Shown: positions 50,816 to 60,520, numbered from the stretch's first letter. The stretch: DNA of 64,000 bases from Apostichopus japonicus (GCF_037975245.1 NC_092580.1:20014501-20078500), one strand, 5' to 3'. Notes: generated by a model not told the origin, from the letters alone. Translations and numbers: made by a program.

Positions 50816-51580
50816 ATTGTCTGTGTAGCAGACTTAATGTCTTTGTCGATGCAAATTTACTGTACGCTATCAGTTACCATGGAGACAATACTCCAACACT
50901 CACCATCACAGTCTCAGTTTGTATCCATTTCAATCACCAAAAAGTCTAAAATTCTGATTTTTTTTCCCCTTTCTTTTTCTAGTCTTACCATGCAATTACC
51001 AATCATTTAATATTAAATAATTTTAGGTAAGAGTTGCTCCACCAGATGTTGGTGATGTTTTTGCATTTGATTAATGAGGTACACAGTCGTTCCGGTCATC
51101 ATAATTAACACTTCTCCATCCACCTTGACGTTCATGACATAATGACATTTTAATAATGTCCTTCAATGAGTGTGCATTGATGCGGAACTGCTCGGACCCA
51201 AACGCTATGAAATCCTCTAAGTGCATTGCTGAATTTGTATCAAGCAATGCATACTTACCTTACAGTTGTCTCCCCATTCATATAATTAAGCTTAGACTTA
51301 CTGACTTTGTTTTTGCTCTTTGGTTGCCAATTTACAGTTTTTATAGTTTGCAAAACCTATAAGGTACCATGGACTAAATATAATTATTATAGTATTCAAG
51401 AAAACCACTTTTAAGAAAAACTAATGTAATTCTTGATTAAACATTCTTTCTGAGACTTACTCTACCGGGACAACTTCTCTCTTGGTTATTTTAATTTACA
51501 GTTAAAAGAGCGAATTAAGAGGAAGTATTCAAAATTTTCTACCTTTTTCTTTTCCATTATTTGAAAGAGACTAAACAAAT

Positions 51581-51709
51581 ATATTTACTTCGTTCCCCAC
51601 TTACCTGTCTCCCCACAACCTATGCACCGCATTCTACCGTGTCTAGAATGCCCTGGTAATCTTTTAACACTGTACACCCTCACTGGCCCAAATGGCCTCC
51701 CTTCATTTT
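51581..51709 (+). repeat. Left inverted terminal repeat of the DIRS element
   Basis: The outer 15 bases (ATATTTACTTCGTTC) are specific to the left end. From 51596 the sequence is the near-exact inverse of 58216-58329, with one or two mismatches. Bases 51581-51629 are reproduced in reverse complement in the internal complementary region at 57680-57728. Confidence 0.93.
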
Positions 51710-51970
51710 TCTACCCACAAAGTGTCTCAATGTGTTTTTCGGAGTTAGAAAAATTTTCGCGAAATTCGCCCGGATTACCTTGGATTTATACTCTAGAAGT
51801 TTCCTATCAGGACTTCTGCACTTCCAAGGATCTTTTCCAGCCTGATAAGTATCCTTTTCTTGTAGGGAAGGGTGTTTTTGGGGGCTGTTTTTAGTGTACA
51901 CTCTCGCCCATGCGTTCGTTTTTTCTTACGTAACGTTTTTAGGGTAACAGGTAGTAGCTCTGCGAGACTA

Positions 51971-52815
51971 CTTCGTTCGTTGCCTATACCGCCGTGTTTA
52001 CGCGGATAGGCATATATTTTCGTATGTACATGTTTCAGCTTTTCTTACTTTAAAAGATAATATGTTTTGCTTGTTTCATGTACCTTCGTTACTTCTTACG
52101 CTTTTGTGTGGGTTTTCCCCTTGTAGCGTAATTTGTAGCGTTGCCTATACCGCCTTGTTTATGCGGATAGGCATGTTTTTCCGTATGTACATGTGTTTCA
52201 GCTTTTCTTACTTAGCATAAGATGTTTTGCTTTCATGTACTTCGTTAATTTTTACGCCTTCAGTGTGGGTTTTCACTTTTGTAGCGTAGTTGTAGCCACG
52301 TTCCGATATCTCCTAACTAGTCGAGATAATCGGCTCGTTTCGTGGTTTTTCATGTTAAGACGGGAGTATCCTTGATTTCATATATTGTTGTATATTTTCA
52401 TGTTTCCTCCAGTTGTTGCTACGTGCGCTCCCTGAGTCTCATGACTTGGGGTGTACCTTGCTTCCATATGTCGGAAGTGTTCTCCTTGTAACGTATCTTG
52501 TAAGCCGCGAACTCCTATCCAATACTAGGCGGTTCGATTACGTTGTTGTTGTTCTTGTTTGAACCTTCATATATTTGTACATATTTTCATGTTCTCCATG
52601 GGTTTCGCTACTCGTGCACCTCCTAAGTGTCGGGAGTTTTCACTTGGGGCGTATCTCGTAGCCTTGTTCCTCCCTTCCCGCTCTGTACGCGGATAGAGGG
52701 GTTCTCTCCCTTGTATACATGCTTCGTCCTTTTCCTTCATGTATTCTAGTTACGTGTTCGCTTTTAAGTGTGGGAAGTTTTTCACTATTGTAGCGTACCT
52801 TGTAAGTCGCGAGCC
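51971..52815 (+). repeat. Tandem ~165-bp repeats in the DIRS leader
   Basis: About five units, the first two (from about 51973 and 52137) well conserved and later ones diverged. Landmarks in order: GTTGCCTATACCGCC, GCGGATAGGCAT, CGTATGTACATG, CAGCTTTTCTTACTT, CATGTA and a TGTGGGTTTTC..TTGTAGCGTA block. Pyrimidine-rich and without long open frames. Subterminal or leader repeats may act as promoter or packaging sequence (inference). Confidence 0.8.
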
Positions 52816-52954
52816 TCTAGCGGGGCGCGTTGTTTTTGTCACGTAACTTTACTCTCTGTTAGCATACTCCCACCCTACTTCCTCCTTATAGTCGTCCCGT
52901 TTGATACGTTAGACTATTTACCGTTAGTCTCTCCTTAACGTGGGTTTCTCAGAC

Positions 52955-54240
52955 ATGTCTCGAAGCCACCTTAAATGTGTGATCTGTTCCGAGACCTCTG
53001 TCTAGTCTGTTTTGTTTTCACACCAGACAGTGGCAGCACATCGACACCTGGCTAGCAGGCCGGGACAGGTTAGATCTATCACCGAACCCACAGTTCCCCT
53101 GGAGGGAATCGGAGGAGAGACAGGAGATGAAGAGGAAGTGAGAGAGTTGGTGGGAGTTGAGATGGAGAGAGGCCAGGAGAGGGCCGGAGAAGAGAGAGAG
53201 AGAGAGATGGAGATTTGCCACCCAAGGTGCCGGCGTTGTCCGGATGTACCACCAAGGGCTAGGGCAAGGGCAAGGCTTAAGGCCAACCAAAAGCCCATGT
53301 GAGAGAGAGAGAGATGCAGATTTTGCCACCCAAGGTGCCGGCGTTGTCCGGATGTACCACCAAGGGCTAGGGCAAGGGCAAGGCTCAAGGCCAACCAAAA
53401 GCCCATGACAAAGACGGCCAGAGCGGACAGTCCGTCCGGGTCGCAGAGAGCGGCACCCGTTGTGGTGCGCGCAAAGAGAATGGCTCCGGAGAGCCAGGGT
53501 CCGGCGAGACCTCAGAAGGAGCCCGGAACAGACGTTCCCCTCCGACCCAAGGAAGGCTAGGCTCCAGGCCAATAAAAAGCCCATTAGAAGTTCCGACCGG
53601 AACGGACGGAATGTCCGGGTCGAGGAGAGTGGTACCCGGCGTGGTACGCACACAGAGATAGGCTCCGGGAGCCCGAGTCCGGCGAGAGAGGCCGGAGGAG
53701 AGAGAGAGAGAGGAGAAAGAGATATTGCCCCCCAAGGTCCCGGCACCGTCCGGATTCTATGACCAAGGGGGAAGGCAAGGGCAAGGCTCAAGGCCAATAA
53801 ATAGCCCATTTGAAATTCCGACCGGAATGGACAGAATGTCCGGGTCGAGAGGAGTGGTACCCGGCTAGGTACGCACACAGAGATGGGCTCCGGGGGCCCG
53901 GGTCCGACGAGACCACGGGTCCAGCGAGACCTCACAGGGAGTGCGGAACCGAGGTTCCACTCCGGATCTCAGGAGTCGGTCCCGGAGCCGGGAACCGATG
54001 AGATCAACAACTGCTGGGCCCCCAGAACGGGGTAGTAAGGGCAAACGCCCAATCCGAAAGGAAAGCCGGCTGGAACGAGGTTCCCACGGCAAACGGAGAT
54101 ATACTTATCCCCAGCCTCAAAGTTAATCCCGCCTCCAAGAGGGGGAAGAGTCTCTTTCATCAGGGGAGTGTTGCCCCCCGGAACTAGCAGCTTGAGCTGC
54201 GACGACAGGTTCGAATCAATTGCGGAAAGACACTGCAATC
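52955..54240 (+). pseudogene. DIRS ORF1 (gag-like), degraded
   Basis: A first frame opens at ATG 52955 (MSRSHLKCVICSETSV, with a C-x-x-C pair) and stops at once. Downstream the + strand reads as Arg/Lys/Glu/Pro-rich blocks in shifting frames, including RSRSRSREP at about 53965-53990 and a basic tail ending about 54126. Such basic low-complexity ORF1 proteins are usual for DIRS gag and are thought to bind element RNA. The region carries four diverged internal repeats of roughly 200-230 bp and one near-perfect ~100-bp tandem pair (about 53211-53407). GC content is visibly higher than in the host flanks. A 305-codon open frame on the opposite strand (53018-53935) mirrors these repeats and is not considered a gene. 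Identification rests on position, composition and the element's other domains. Confidence 0.6.
53211..53407 (+). repeat. ~100-bp tandem pair inside the gag-like region
   Basis: Two units starting GAGAGATGGAGATTTGCC or GAGAGATGCAGATTTTGC and continuing CACCCAAGGTGCCGGCGTTG through GCCAACCAAAAGCCCATG, nearly identical. Weaker relatives occur near 53555-53590 and 53770-53830, so the block was amplified in more than one step. A GA-dinucleotide run sits at each unit start, a likely slippage substrate. Confidence 0.9.
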
Positions 54241-55364
54241 GCTACACCATTTATCATTACACATCCCGAATGTGTGTTTAATGAGTACCAGCAGAAACCA
54301 GGACATGACATAGATTTCCTGTGCATTCATGGGTCATATTCTCCTCGCTAATTATATTTCTCTCTCGTTATAATTCATCGCCATATGTCTAGGTTTGAAA
54401 CCTTGCTTATGTTTTGTTGTTTAAAACGCTTGTGGAACCCCCTCCAGAGCATGTTAAAAGGCGCAAACTGAAGCGATTCTAGTACAGTCTCTTTACTTAG
54501 TACCTTGGCAACCTGCCAAGAAGAGAACGTTTTCGAAGCTTGGCAAAGTGCCAGGAAAACGAAGCCTTCCAAGAGTCTTGGCAAACTGCCAAGACAATAT
54601 TCCCGCGCTGTATATTTGTTATGAGAGGAGGGGGGCCAAGCAGTCACCTGGATTGACACGTGTAAGCTCAACGTTTGCTGCAACGAGCTGTCGACTACGT
54701 GAGCGATCCCATGGAATAAACCTCGCTCTCTATTTTTTGGGTGAATTTCCAAGACAAACGCGTTAGTAAGTTGGAAAAGGGGTAGGATAAAACCCCAACA
54801 AAGGTACAAGCGCTAACGCGCTCCGAGCATACAGTATGCGCTTCGTGAATAATGTTCGCTGTTCCGACATTTTAAGCACAGTTGCATTTCGTAGCACCTG
54901 ATAGCCTAGTCGTGGCTATGCGCTAGGTGGTTTCAATAGGAAGTTGGATACTTCTACTGTACTACACTACGAAATTGACACGTCTCGACATGGAGAGATT
55001 TGAGGAGTAACGGGTACGTTATCATAACATTTATTACGTGTTTATTACGTTAAATGTGGTGTGGTAAAAACGTCGACATAACGTTTCTATGAGATATTAA
55101 TGTTATATTAATGTTATATTAATGTCTTAACGTAAATCGTTTTGAAATATGAGCCTGAAAACGTTTTCGGTGACATACCTCTTACACCACTAATAACGTT
55201 ATCATAACAAAACACTACATGCTTAGTAACGCTTTTGTGTTTGCTGAGTAACTCCCCGGGCTCCGTTAAGCAGCCAGGGATTTATGAGGTGGATTTTCTA
55301 CAAACCCACCCTCTCACCATCTTCACAGCCCCTGTTGGGAGTTTGTTTCTGATGAGTAGGTCTA
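54241..55364. other. Unassigned DNA where the DIRS reverse transcriptase should be
   Basis: No reverse-transcriptase motif (for example a Y-x-D-D-like tetrad) was found in any frame. Notable content: three NFI-like palindromes (54505-54592), a short repeated TATTAATGT (about 55096-55124) and a 13-base direct repeat ACGTTATCATAAC at 55016-55028 and 55196-55208. Composition is less GC-rich than the gag-like part, which suggests inserted or replaced sequence. Confidence 0.5.
54505..54592. promoter_or_regulatory. Cluster of three NFI-type palindromes
   Basis: TTGGC-N5-GCCAA occurs at 54505-54519 and 54578-54592 (both perfect), with a one-mismatch copy at 54540-54554 (TTGGC-N5-GCCAG). Spacing between starts is 35 and 38 bases. 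TTGGC(N5)GCCAA is the classical dimer site of metazoan nuclear factor I. Binding is inferred from the motif only. Confidence 0.5.
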
Positions 55365-55620
55365 TAGCTCAGTTAGCTCAGGGTTAAAGCCTTTCAGTCA
55401 TAAGGTCCCCGGTTCAGGCCATCCCAAGATTAATGTATGTTGTCCAGCTACAGAGTTGTTGACTTTTCATAATCATGGACGTTAAATTTGTATGTAAGAG
55501 ACTGACTTCAGTCAGCTTGCAGCTTGGTTAAGCCAGTGAGGCTTCTTCTCATGTTCCTACTTGCAGGATGATCCTAAATACGTTCTTAAATACATACATA
55601 TAATTGTAGGAGTCACATAA
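55365..55620 (+). mobile_element. tRNA-derived SINE-like segment 1
   Basis: TATAGCTCAGTTAGCTCAGG resembles a polymerase III A box within a D-arm, and GGTTCAGGCC, about 45 bases later, resembles a B box (one mismatch to GWTCRANNC). The potential tRNA fold is degraded, with no intact acceptor stem, so this is not a functional tRNA gene. About 180 bases of unrelated body follow, ending in an AT-rich stretch (TACATACATATAATTG). Confidence 0.55.
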
Positions 55621-55774
55621 ACAGTAGCATTGTAGCTTTGTTTAAGATTCTGATGAAGCAAACTATCCATTCAGTACTCAGTCTCATTTTTTGTAGCAGG
55701 GTAGCATTGTTTAAGATTCTGTACTCACTCAGCAGAGTGAGATTCTGTACCTTCAGTACTCATTTTTAGAGAGT

Positions 55775-55990
55775 ACTGTGGTCAAGTGGTGAAGGCAGTG
55801 GACTGGTGATCTAAGGCTTGCAGGTTTGAGTCCTGGCCGGATCATTCAGTTGTTTCCTTGGGCAAGGCACTTTTTCGTCAGTGCAGCTTCCCATCCAGAA
55901 GATACTTGTCTCTATGCTTGACAGGTTTTCGTTGACCGGGGTAATATTGTTAGGCGCCTCAGGCATCATTATCTTTCAATAGGTCTACGC
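55775..55990 (+). mobile_element. tRNA-derived SINE-like segment 2
   Basis: GTGGTCAAGTGGTGAAGGCA (A box, Ser/Leu-tRNA-like) and GGTTTGAGTCC (a good B box) form a tRNA-related head. Then comes CCTTGGGCAAGGCACTTTTT, a central motif I know from several invertebrate and fish SINE families. The 3' tail is not clearly delimited. With segment 1 it occupies the part of the DIRS element that should encode reverse transcriptase. Confidence 0.7.
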
Positions 55991-56224
55991 CTTTTCTTTC
56001 CCCAATATTATGATTAATATTTTTTAGCATGGAAAGAACCTCCATTAAACCTCCCTACAGGGTACAGCTTAGCATCATCAGGACATTCCTTTTCTTCAGA
56101 GTTTTCTGATTGCAACGGGTTGATAACTGAAGGAGTCATCAACGGTACTGTGGTACTGAATCAGTACTGCGAGTGCGGCTGTCCTGCAAGCGCTAACAAG
56201 GTCACCATGCAGGCCGCTGTCCCT

Positions 56225-56815
56225 GACTTCTTTAGCAGCAGATACACAGGGTTGGGCTCTCTGGAGCCCTCCGGCGCCCAGGTACGGGGCTTTTGACTAC
56301 CATCCTCTCAGACAACACGACGGTGGTAACATACTGTAGCTACGTCAACAGACATGGTGGCACCAGGTCAGAGCGATATTGCCGTCTGGCAAGGGAGACC
56401 CTCACCACAGCTACAGAATCTTGCATGGCCCTACAAGTCTCTCAGATAGCCAGAAAGGAGAATGTGATGGCCGATGCTCTGCCCAGGGGACAGCTCCACC
56501 CTGACGAGTGGACCCTTTCGCAACGAACATGAAGTAGGTTTTTCCACATGTTCAGCAGACCTCTGATAGACCTGATTGCGACACAGGGCAACAATGGGCT
56601 GCTCATCTTTGTTCAGGCGGCCCACCCGCAGGCCTTCCACATAACGCCAGGTACCTGTCGCGAAACGGACCGGAAGCTTACATCTTCCCCCTCTTGGCAT
56701 GGTCAGCCATCATAGTGGCCCCGCTGACCCCGGTTCGGGCAAAAGTTATCCAGCTCCTAGCGGACGAGCCAGCGATCCTGCCGGACAAACCACAGTCGGT
56801 TGTCCCATAGACGGG
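56225..56815 (+). pseudogene. DIRS RNase H and C-terminal extension, broken
   Basis: Remnant of the RNase H that follows reverse transcriptase in DIRS polyproteins. A first piece around 56233 reads DTQGWALW (family: TDAS..GWGA-like). In another frame from 56293 come ILSDNTTVVTYC and VNRHGGTRS. Then KENVMADALPRG and a DEWTL tail precede a stop at 56530-56532, which is close to the family consensus (SDNTTVVAY, GGTRS, NVxADALSRG, EWxL). About 30-40 residues seem to be missing between the first two pieces. Beyond the stop, PLIDLIATQGN at 56560 and, in another frame, AYIFPLLAWSAI at about 56675 match the conserved segment downstream of DIRS RNase H. At least two frameshifts and stops make it non-functional. 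Confidence 0.85.
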
Positions 56816-56844
56816 GCGCTGGCTCACCCGGACAGCAAAGGCCT

Positions 56845-57625
56845 ACAATTAGGTGCCTGGAAATTGTCTGGTGTTTCCTTAGACAGAAAGGACTTTGGCC
56901 GCCGGAGTGAGAACAACCTTGGTACTTACGTTTTCTGCCTACGGAGATTCGGAGTATGCCGAACGAGACAGACTCTGCCTACCATGGCCTTTCTAACCTT
57001 GATCGCCGACTCCTTACCCACACTGTTCCAAGAAGGGAGGCAGGGTTTAGACGATCAAAAACTTTCGTTCGGCTGTTGCCGCCTTCCATCAGGGGCCTCC
57101 CCTACGGCTCCACGCCAGGCAGCAACGGCTTGCCTTGACTAAGGTGCCTTCAGTCCTACGGTTTGTGGGGTGCTGATAGTTCTCGACCCCTCCTTCTTCG
57201 CTAGAACCAGGTTTGGGCTCTCCTACCGGGAGACATCATCATCCCAGAGATCAAGACCTTCTCTTTGATCCCCGAGGACAGACTACAGTATGGTTTCCCA
57301 TTAGGGCACTGAAGTGGTACCTCAACAGAACACAAGATCTCTTGGGTACTTCGACATCTCTGTTCTTCCTCCTTCGAGTGCCCCACTCAGCAGCCTGGGA
57401 GGATACCTTGTCCCGCTGTTTGGTGGAAGCCGTCCGCCCTCTGGCTACAGGTCCAGGCAGATCCATGGCTCACAACAGCAGGGGTTTCACTGCTTCTACA
57501 GCCCTGTTCGCAGGTTTTCCAATAATGGACATCAGCAAGACGACGGCGTGGAAGACTCCAATCGCTTCGTCGCCTGCTACTTATCGGACATATCACAGGC
57601 CGATTTGGCTTTGGTCGCTCGATGA
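56845..57625 (+). pseudogene. DIRS tyrosine recombinase, broken
   Basis: The enzyme that integrates DIRS circles. N-terminal part in shifting frames: LGAWKLSG at about 56850 and RSAVAAFHQG at about 57075. The catalytic part is in one frame from 57213: RALKWYLNRTQ, then DTLSRCLVEAV, then AHNSRGFTASTALFAG, which carries the H-x-x-R pair, then AWKTP. A single-base frame change near 57559 moves on to RFVACYLSDISQADLALVAR, with the likely nucleophile Tyr at 57578-57580, and stop TGA at 57623-57625. The family consensus here is H-D-x-R-G and CYL-type tyrosine. Few lesions in the catalytic half suggest moderately recent decay. The gene ends 55 bases before the internal complementary region. Confidence 0.88.
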
Positions 57626-57679
57626 TACGAGCTCCGGGGGTCCCACCCCTCGGGCCTCCCACCATCGGACAGTGCCACT

Positions 57680-57779
57680 CGGTGCATAGGTTGTGGGGAG
57701 ACAGGTAAGTGGGGAACGAAGTAAATATTATAAAACTTACTGGTTTATATATTTACGAGTGACCCACTTACCTGTCTCC
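57680..57779 (+). repeat. Internal complementary region (ICR) of the DIRS element
   Basis: Bases 57680-57728 are the reverse complement of the left end (51581-51629), and 57726-57779 that of the right end (58313-58366). They overlap by three bases, TAT, complementary to the ATA found at both element boundaries. In the DIRS model the ICR aligns the two ends of the linear copy so that a circle can be ligated. Every position compared by eye matched. Confidence 0.93.
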
Positions 57780-58215
57780 ATTTCCCGCCACCCTCCCCCG
57801 AGGGAGGTGGGACGCAGCCGGACGGGGGAGTGGTCGTTCGACCCGACTCATGACTCCTCGCGTTTCGTCGATAGACATCGCCACTCCCTGGGTTGCCTGC
57901 GACTACTTGTCTATCGGTGGGCGTTGTTTCCTTAGTTTGGTTTACCAGGTTACTCTTTACCATCTAAGGTAGTATGGGCCTCGTCCCCTTGTTCAATTAG
58001 GCCTCTGTAAGTGTAGGGGGGGGCACGCCTACGGGGTGACGGAGGGCGGACCCCCACCCCGACTGTTCAGGGTGGGCTCCACCCTCCGCCTGGAGGCGTC
58101 AGCAGTCTTTGTTAGCGTTAGATTTTTCCTTCTCGGCGAGCTCGGCGGGTGGCAGGGTTTACCCGCCACCCTCCCCGAGGTCGCGTCAGGGGCCACTTTG
58201 TGGGAAAGTGGTCTC
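57780..58215 (+). other. GC-rich spacer between ICR and right terminal repeat
   Basis: About 436 bases with no convincing coding frame. A block CCCGCCACCCTCCCC(C)GAGG occurs at 57784-57803 and again at 58162-58180. Local inverted pieces (GGCGGGTGGCAGGG with CCCGCCACCCT at 58145-58175; GGGTGGGCTCCACCC at about 58069) could fold. It may hold 3' untranslated or replication signals of the element. Confidence 0.5.
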
Positions 58216-58366
58216 AAAATGAAGGAAGGCCATTTGGGCCAGTGAGGGTGTACAGTGTTAAAAGATTACCAGGGCATTCTAGACACGGTAGAATGCGGTG
58301 CATAGGTTGTGGGGAGACAGGTAAGTGGGTCACTCGTAAATATATAAACCAGTAAGTTTTATAATA
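58216..58366 (+). repeat. Right inverted terminal repeat of the DIRS element
   Basis: Inverse of 51596-51709 over 58216-58329. The outer 37 bases (GTCACTCGTAAATATATAAA..TTTTATAATA) are specific to the right end and recur in reverse complement in the ICR. Contains GGAGACAGGTAAGTGGG, a perfect 5' splice-site consensus (CAG/GTAAGT) in the CaMK1 sense direction. Confidence 0.93.
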
Positions 58367-59679
58367 ATATCAGTGTTATTGGTTGGATCCTGATATCAAA
58401 ATAGTAACACAATTCAGGCAAGATCGATGCAGAAGGCAAGTTTGAATGCTTGTCACTATACTGTTCCCAAATACTCCAACAAGTCAAATCGTGGTCACCC
58501 ATGTGAAAACTTCAACCGTCATTCTACATTCATTCGAAGGCATTCTCAATCAGACATTTTATTGTGCATCTGAACACTTTTTGATGTCAGGGAATAATTC
58601 GGAACATTGAAACCTCCCAATATTAGAACTTTTCACCATGATGTAAAATTTGCAGGCAGAACTGCATGTTTTACATGTGTGCATATGTTCATGCAATAGT
58701 GGAGGTATAGGGTATTGATTTTGTCATTTGATTTTTGAGATCTGTTCGCAAAAACGTTCATATTTTATTTTTAAAAATGTCGTACTTACTGCTGAAATTA
58801 TTCTTTGAAACTTCAATTCTAGGCTTGTATGGAAATATAGTGTGCATGTGTTGACACCAAATGAGAGCATTTTCAAATTACAAAAGTTAGAGCAAATTAT
58901 AGGTTGAAATTCTTATCAAAGTTTTTGCCTTCAGCCTTGTTGCTCGATAAAGTTGTAGTTGCTTGATGAAGTTGTTATATTCTATCTAATTCTAGGAAGG
59001 AAAACAGGTGGGTGGCTTAAACAGAAGGACAATATTTAATTGCTTGTCGGTGACTTGTAATGATCTTTGTATATAACAAATTTTGCTGCATTTTGGAAAT
59101 GTCAATTTTTTAATTATCACCTGTCTGCATCAAGTTATCACCATATTTCTCTCGATTAAAGACTTAAATGAAATTGAATCTCAAATTGTTGAGAAAGCTC
59201 TTCCCAATAAAAACGAAATGAAATTTTGCATTGAAAGGCAATAGCGTAGGTAGTGAAATTTGCTGTAGAGGACATAAATTCTCACATTTAATGTATAGTT
59301 CTGACAATTATTTCCTATGTTGCATGAAAATTATTTATTATTTCAAAGAAAACAGACACATACTTTTGTTTACCACCTCTGCTGATTAATTATTGTACAA
59401 CAGCCAGAGAAACTCTAGAAGGAAATGAGGCTAACTATTACTGGAGGGAAACCTTACCGCAAAAAGCAAATTTTCTCCATTTTGTGATCCATTCATCCAA
59501 CGTCTTTTAGAGGCTCTTCCAGAAATTTGTACAGTTATTGAAGAGTGCCAGTTTGAAGAGAGCCATAACTTTTGTTGGAGAGCCTTGGTTTTAGGAGCTG
59601 TAGCACATACTTGTGAAGTGTGGTTTTACTGTGAATGTGTTTGTAAAAGTTTCTGGTATTCAAAATTGTGCTGGTAATT

Positions 59680-59952
59680 AGTGGTGATGATAGGTAGTCA
59701 GTGATGATAATAGGTAGTAGATGATGATAAAAAAGGGAGTAAGTGATAATAATAGGTAGTAAATTGATAGTAATAGGTATCATAAGTGAGAATAATAGGT
59801 ATGATAAGTGATGCTAGGGAAAAGTGATAATATTATACTGAATACGTGATGATGATAAGGAATAAGTGAAGATAATAGGGAGTAAGTGACAGATAATCAT
59901 AATAATAATAGGTTATAAGTGATAATAATAGGTAATAAGTGATAGTAATAGG
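59680..59952. repeat. Degenerate GATAATAATAGGTAGTAAGT minisatellite
   Basis: About twelve irregular units built from AGTGATAATAATAGGTA and variants, with varying spacing. Purine-rich on this strand. No coding potential beyond repeat-driven open frames on the minus strand. Confidence 0.8.
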
Positions 59953-60311
59953 AAATACGTCCTAACCTCATTAATATTTGAAGTGAAATTGACAGCATGT
60001 AGAAGTGATTTTTGCAGTATTTAAGGTGCAAACAATACTTGACATTGTACACTGCCAGGTAAATTCTTATCGTAGAACACATCAAGTAGAGAAGATGAGA
60101 TGTTGTGCATATTTTATCCAAGTGAAAGAAATTTTAACATTGTTTGGCAACTCAATATGATAACCTGTCTCCACTTCATGCACTTCTTATCTGTCTCAAG
60201 TACAACAATTTAAAACATTTAGTACTGTGCCCCCTGCACTGACCCCATTTTCCTTGTCACCAATGTCTGAATTCCTCGTCCACTTTCCATTAGTTCCTTC
60301 CGAATCTATCC

Positions 60312-60520
60312 ATTTATGTAGCTATTGCTTACCTGTCTCCTCACAACCTTTGCCCTCAAACTCTACAGTGCCTCAAGTGAATTGGTTATCTTTTTAGTTC
60401 TGTTCTTCCCATTGAAGTGCTGAAAAGGTTACCAATTCATCCGTGGCAAGGTGTGATGGTAGTGGGGAGACAGGTAAGCTCGTCGATCATATCACTTAAA
60501 GGAAGTATCCAAACCTGGTA
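60312..60520 (+). mobile_element. Second fold-back mini-element of DIRS-type termini
   Basis: Left arm GCTTACCTGTCTCCTCACAA, then CTACAGTGCCTCAAGTGAAT and TGGTTATCTTTTTAG. The right arm has AAAAGGTTACCAATTCAT and GGGGAGACAGGTAAGCTCGT followed by AAGTATCCAAACCTGGTA. The layout matches 39033-39285 (left end, about 60 bases, right end) but is more diverged. A related CCTGTCTCC-like piece lies just upstream at about 60163. It sits about 170 bases before CaMK1 exon 4. Confidence 0.7.

Larger units (their letters stand above)
51581..58366 (+). mobile_element. DIRS-type tyrosine-recombinase retrotransposon, structurally complete ends
   Basis: 6786 bp. Inverted terminal repeats (114 bp shared: 51596-51709 and 58216-58329) carry different outer extensions (51581-51595 and 58330-58366). 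An internal complementary region at 57680-57779 is the reverse complement of the right end joined to the left end, with a shared ATA at the junction. No target-site duplication is visible, as expected for recombinase-mediated integration. Order inside: leader with tandem repeats, Arg-rich gag-like region, foreign DNA with two SINE-like pieces, RNase H, tyrosine recombinase, internal complementary region. Frameshifts, and no recognisable reverse transcriptase, make this copy non-autonomous. It lies in sense orientation within CaMK1 intron 3. Confidence 0.92.

Noticed and set aside
53018-53935. 305-codon minus-strand open frame, the longest in the window
   Set aside because: It lies antisense to the repeated Arg-rich gag-like region of the DIRS element, reflects those repeats, and shows no recognisable domain.
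55365-55440. tRNA gene
   Set aside because: A- and B-box-like words are present, but no acceptor stem pairs and the B box deviates; it fits a SINE head better.
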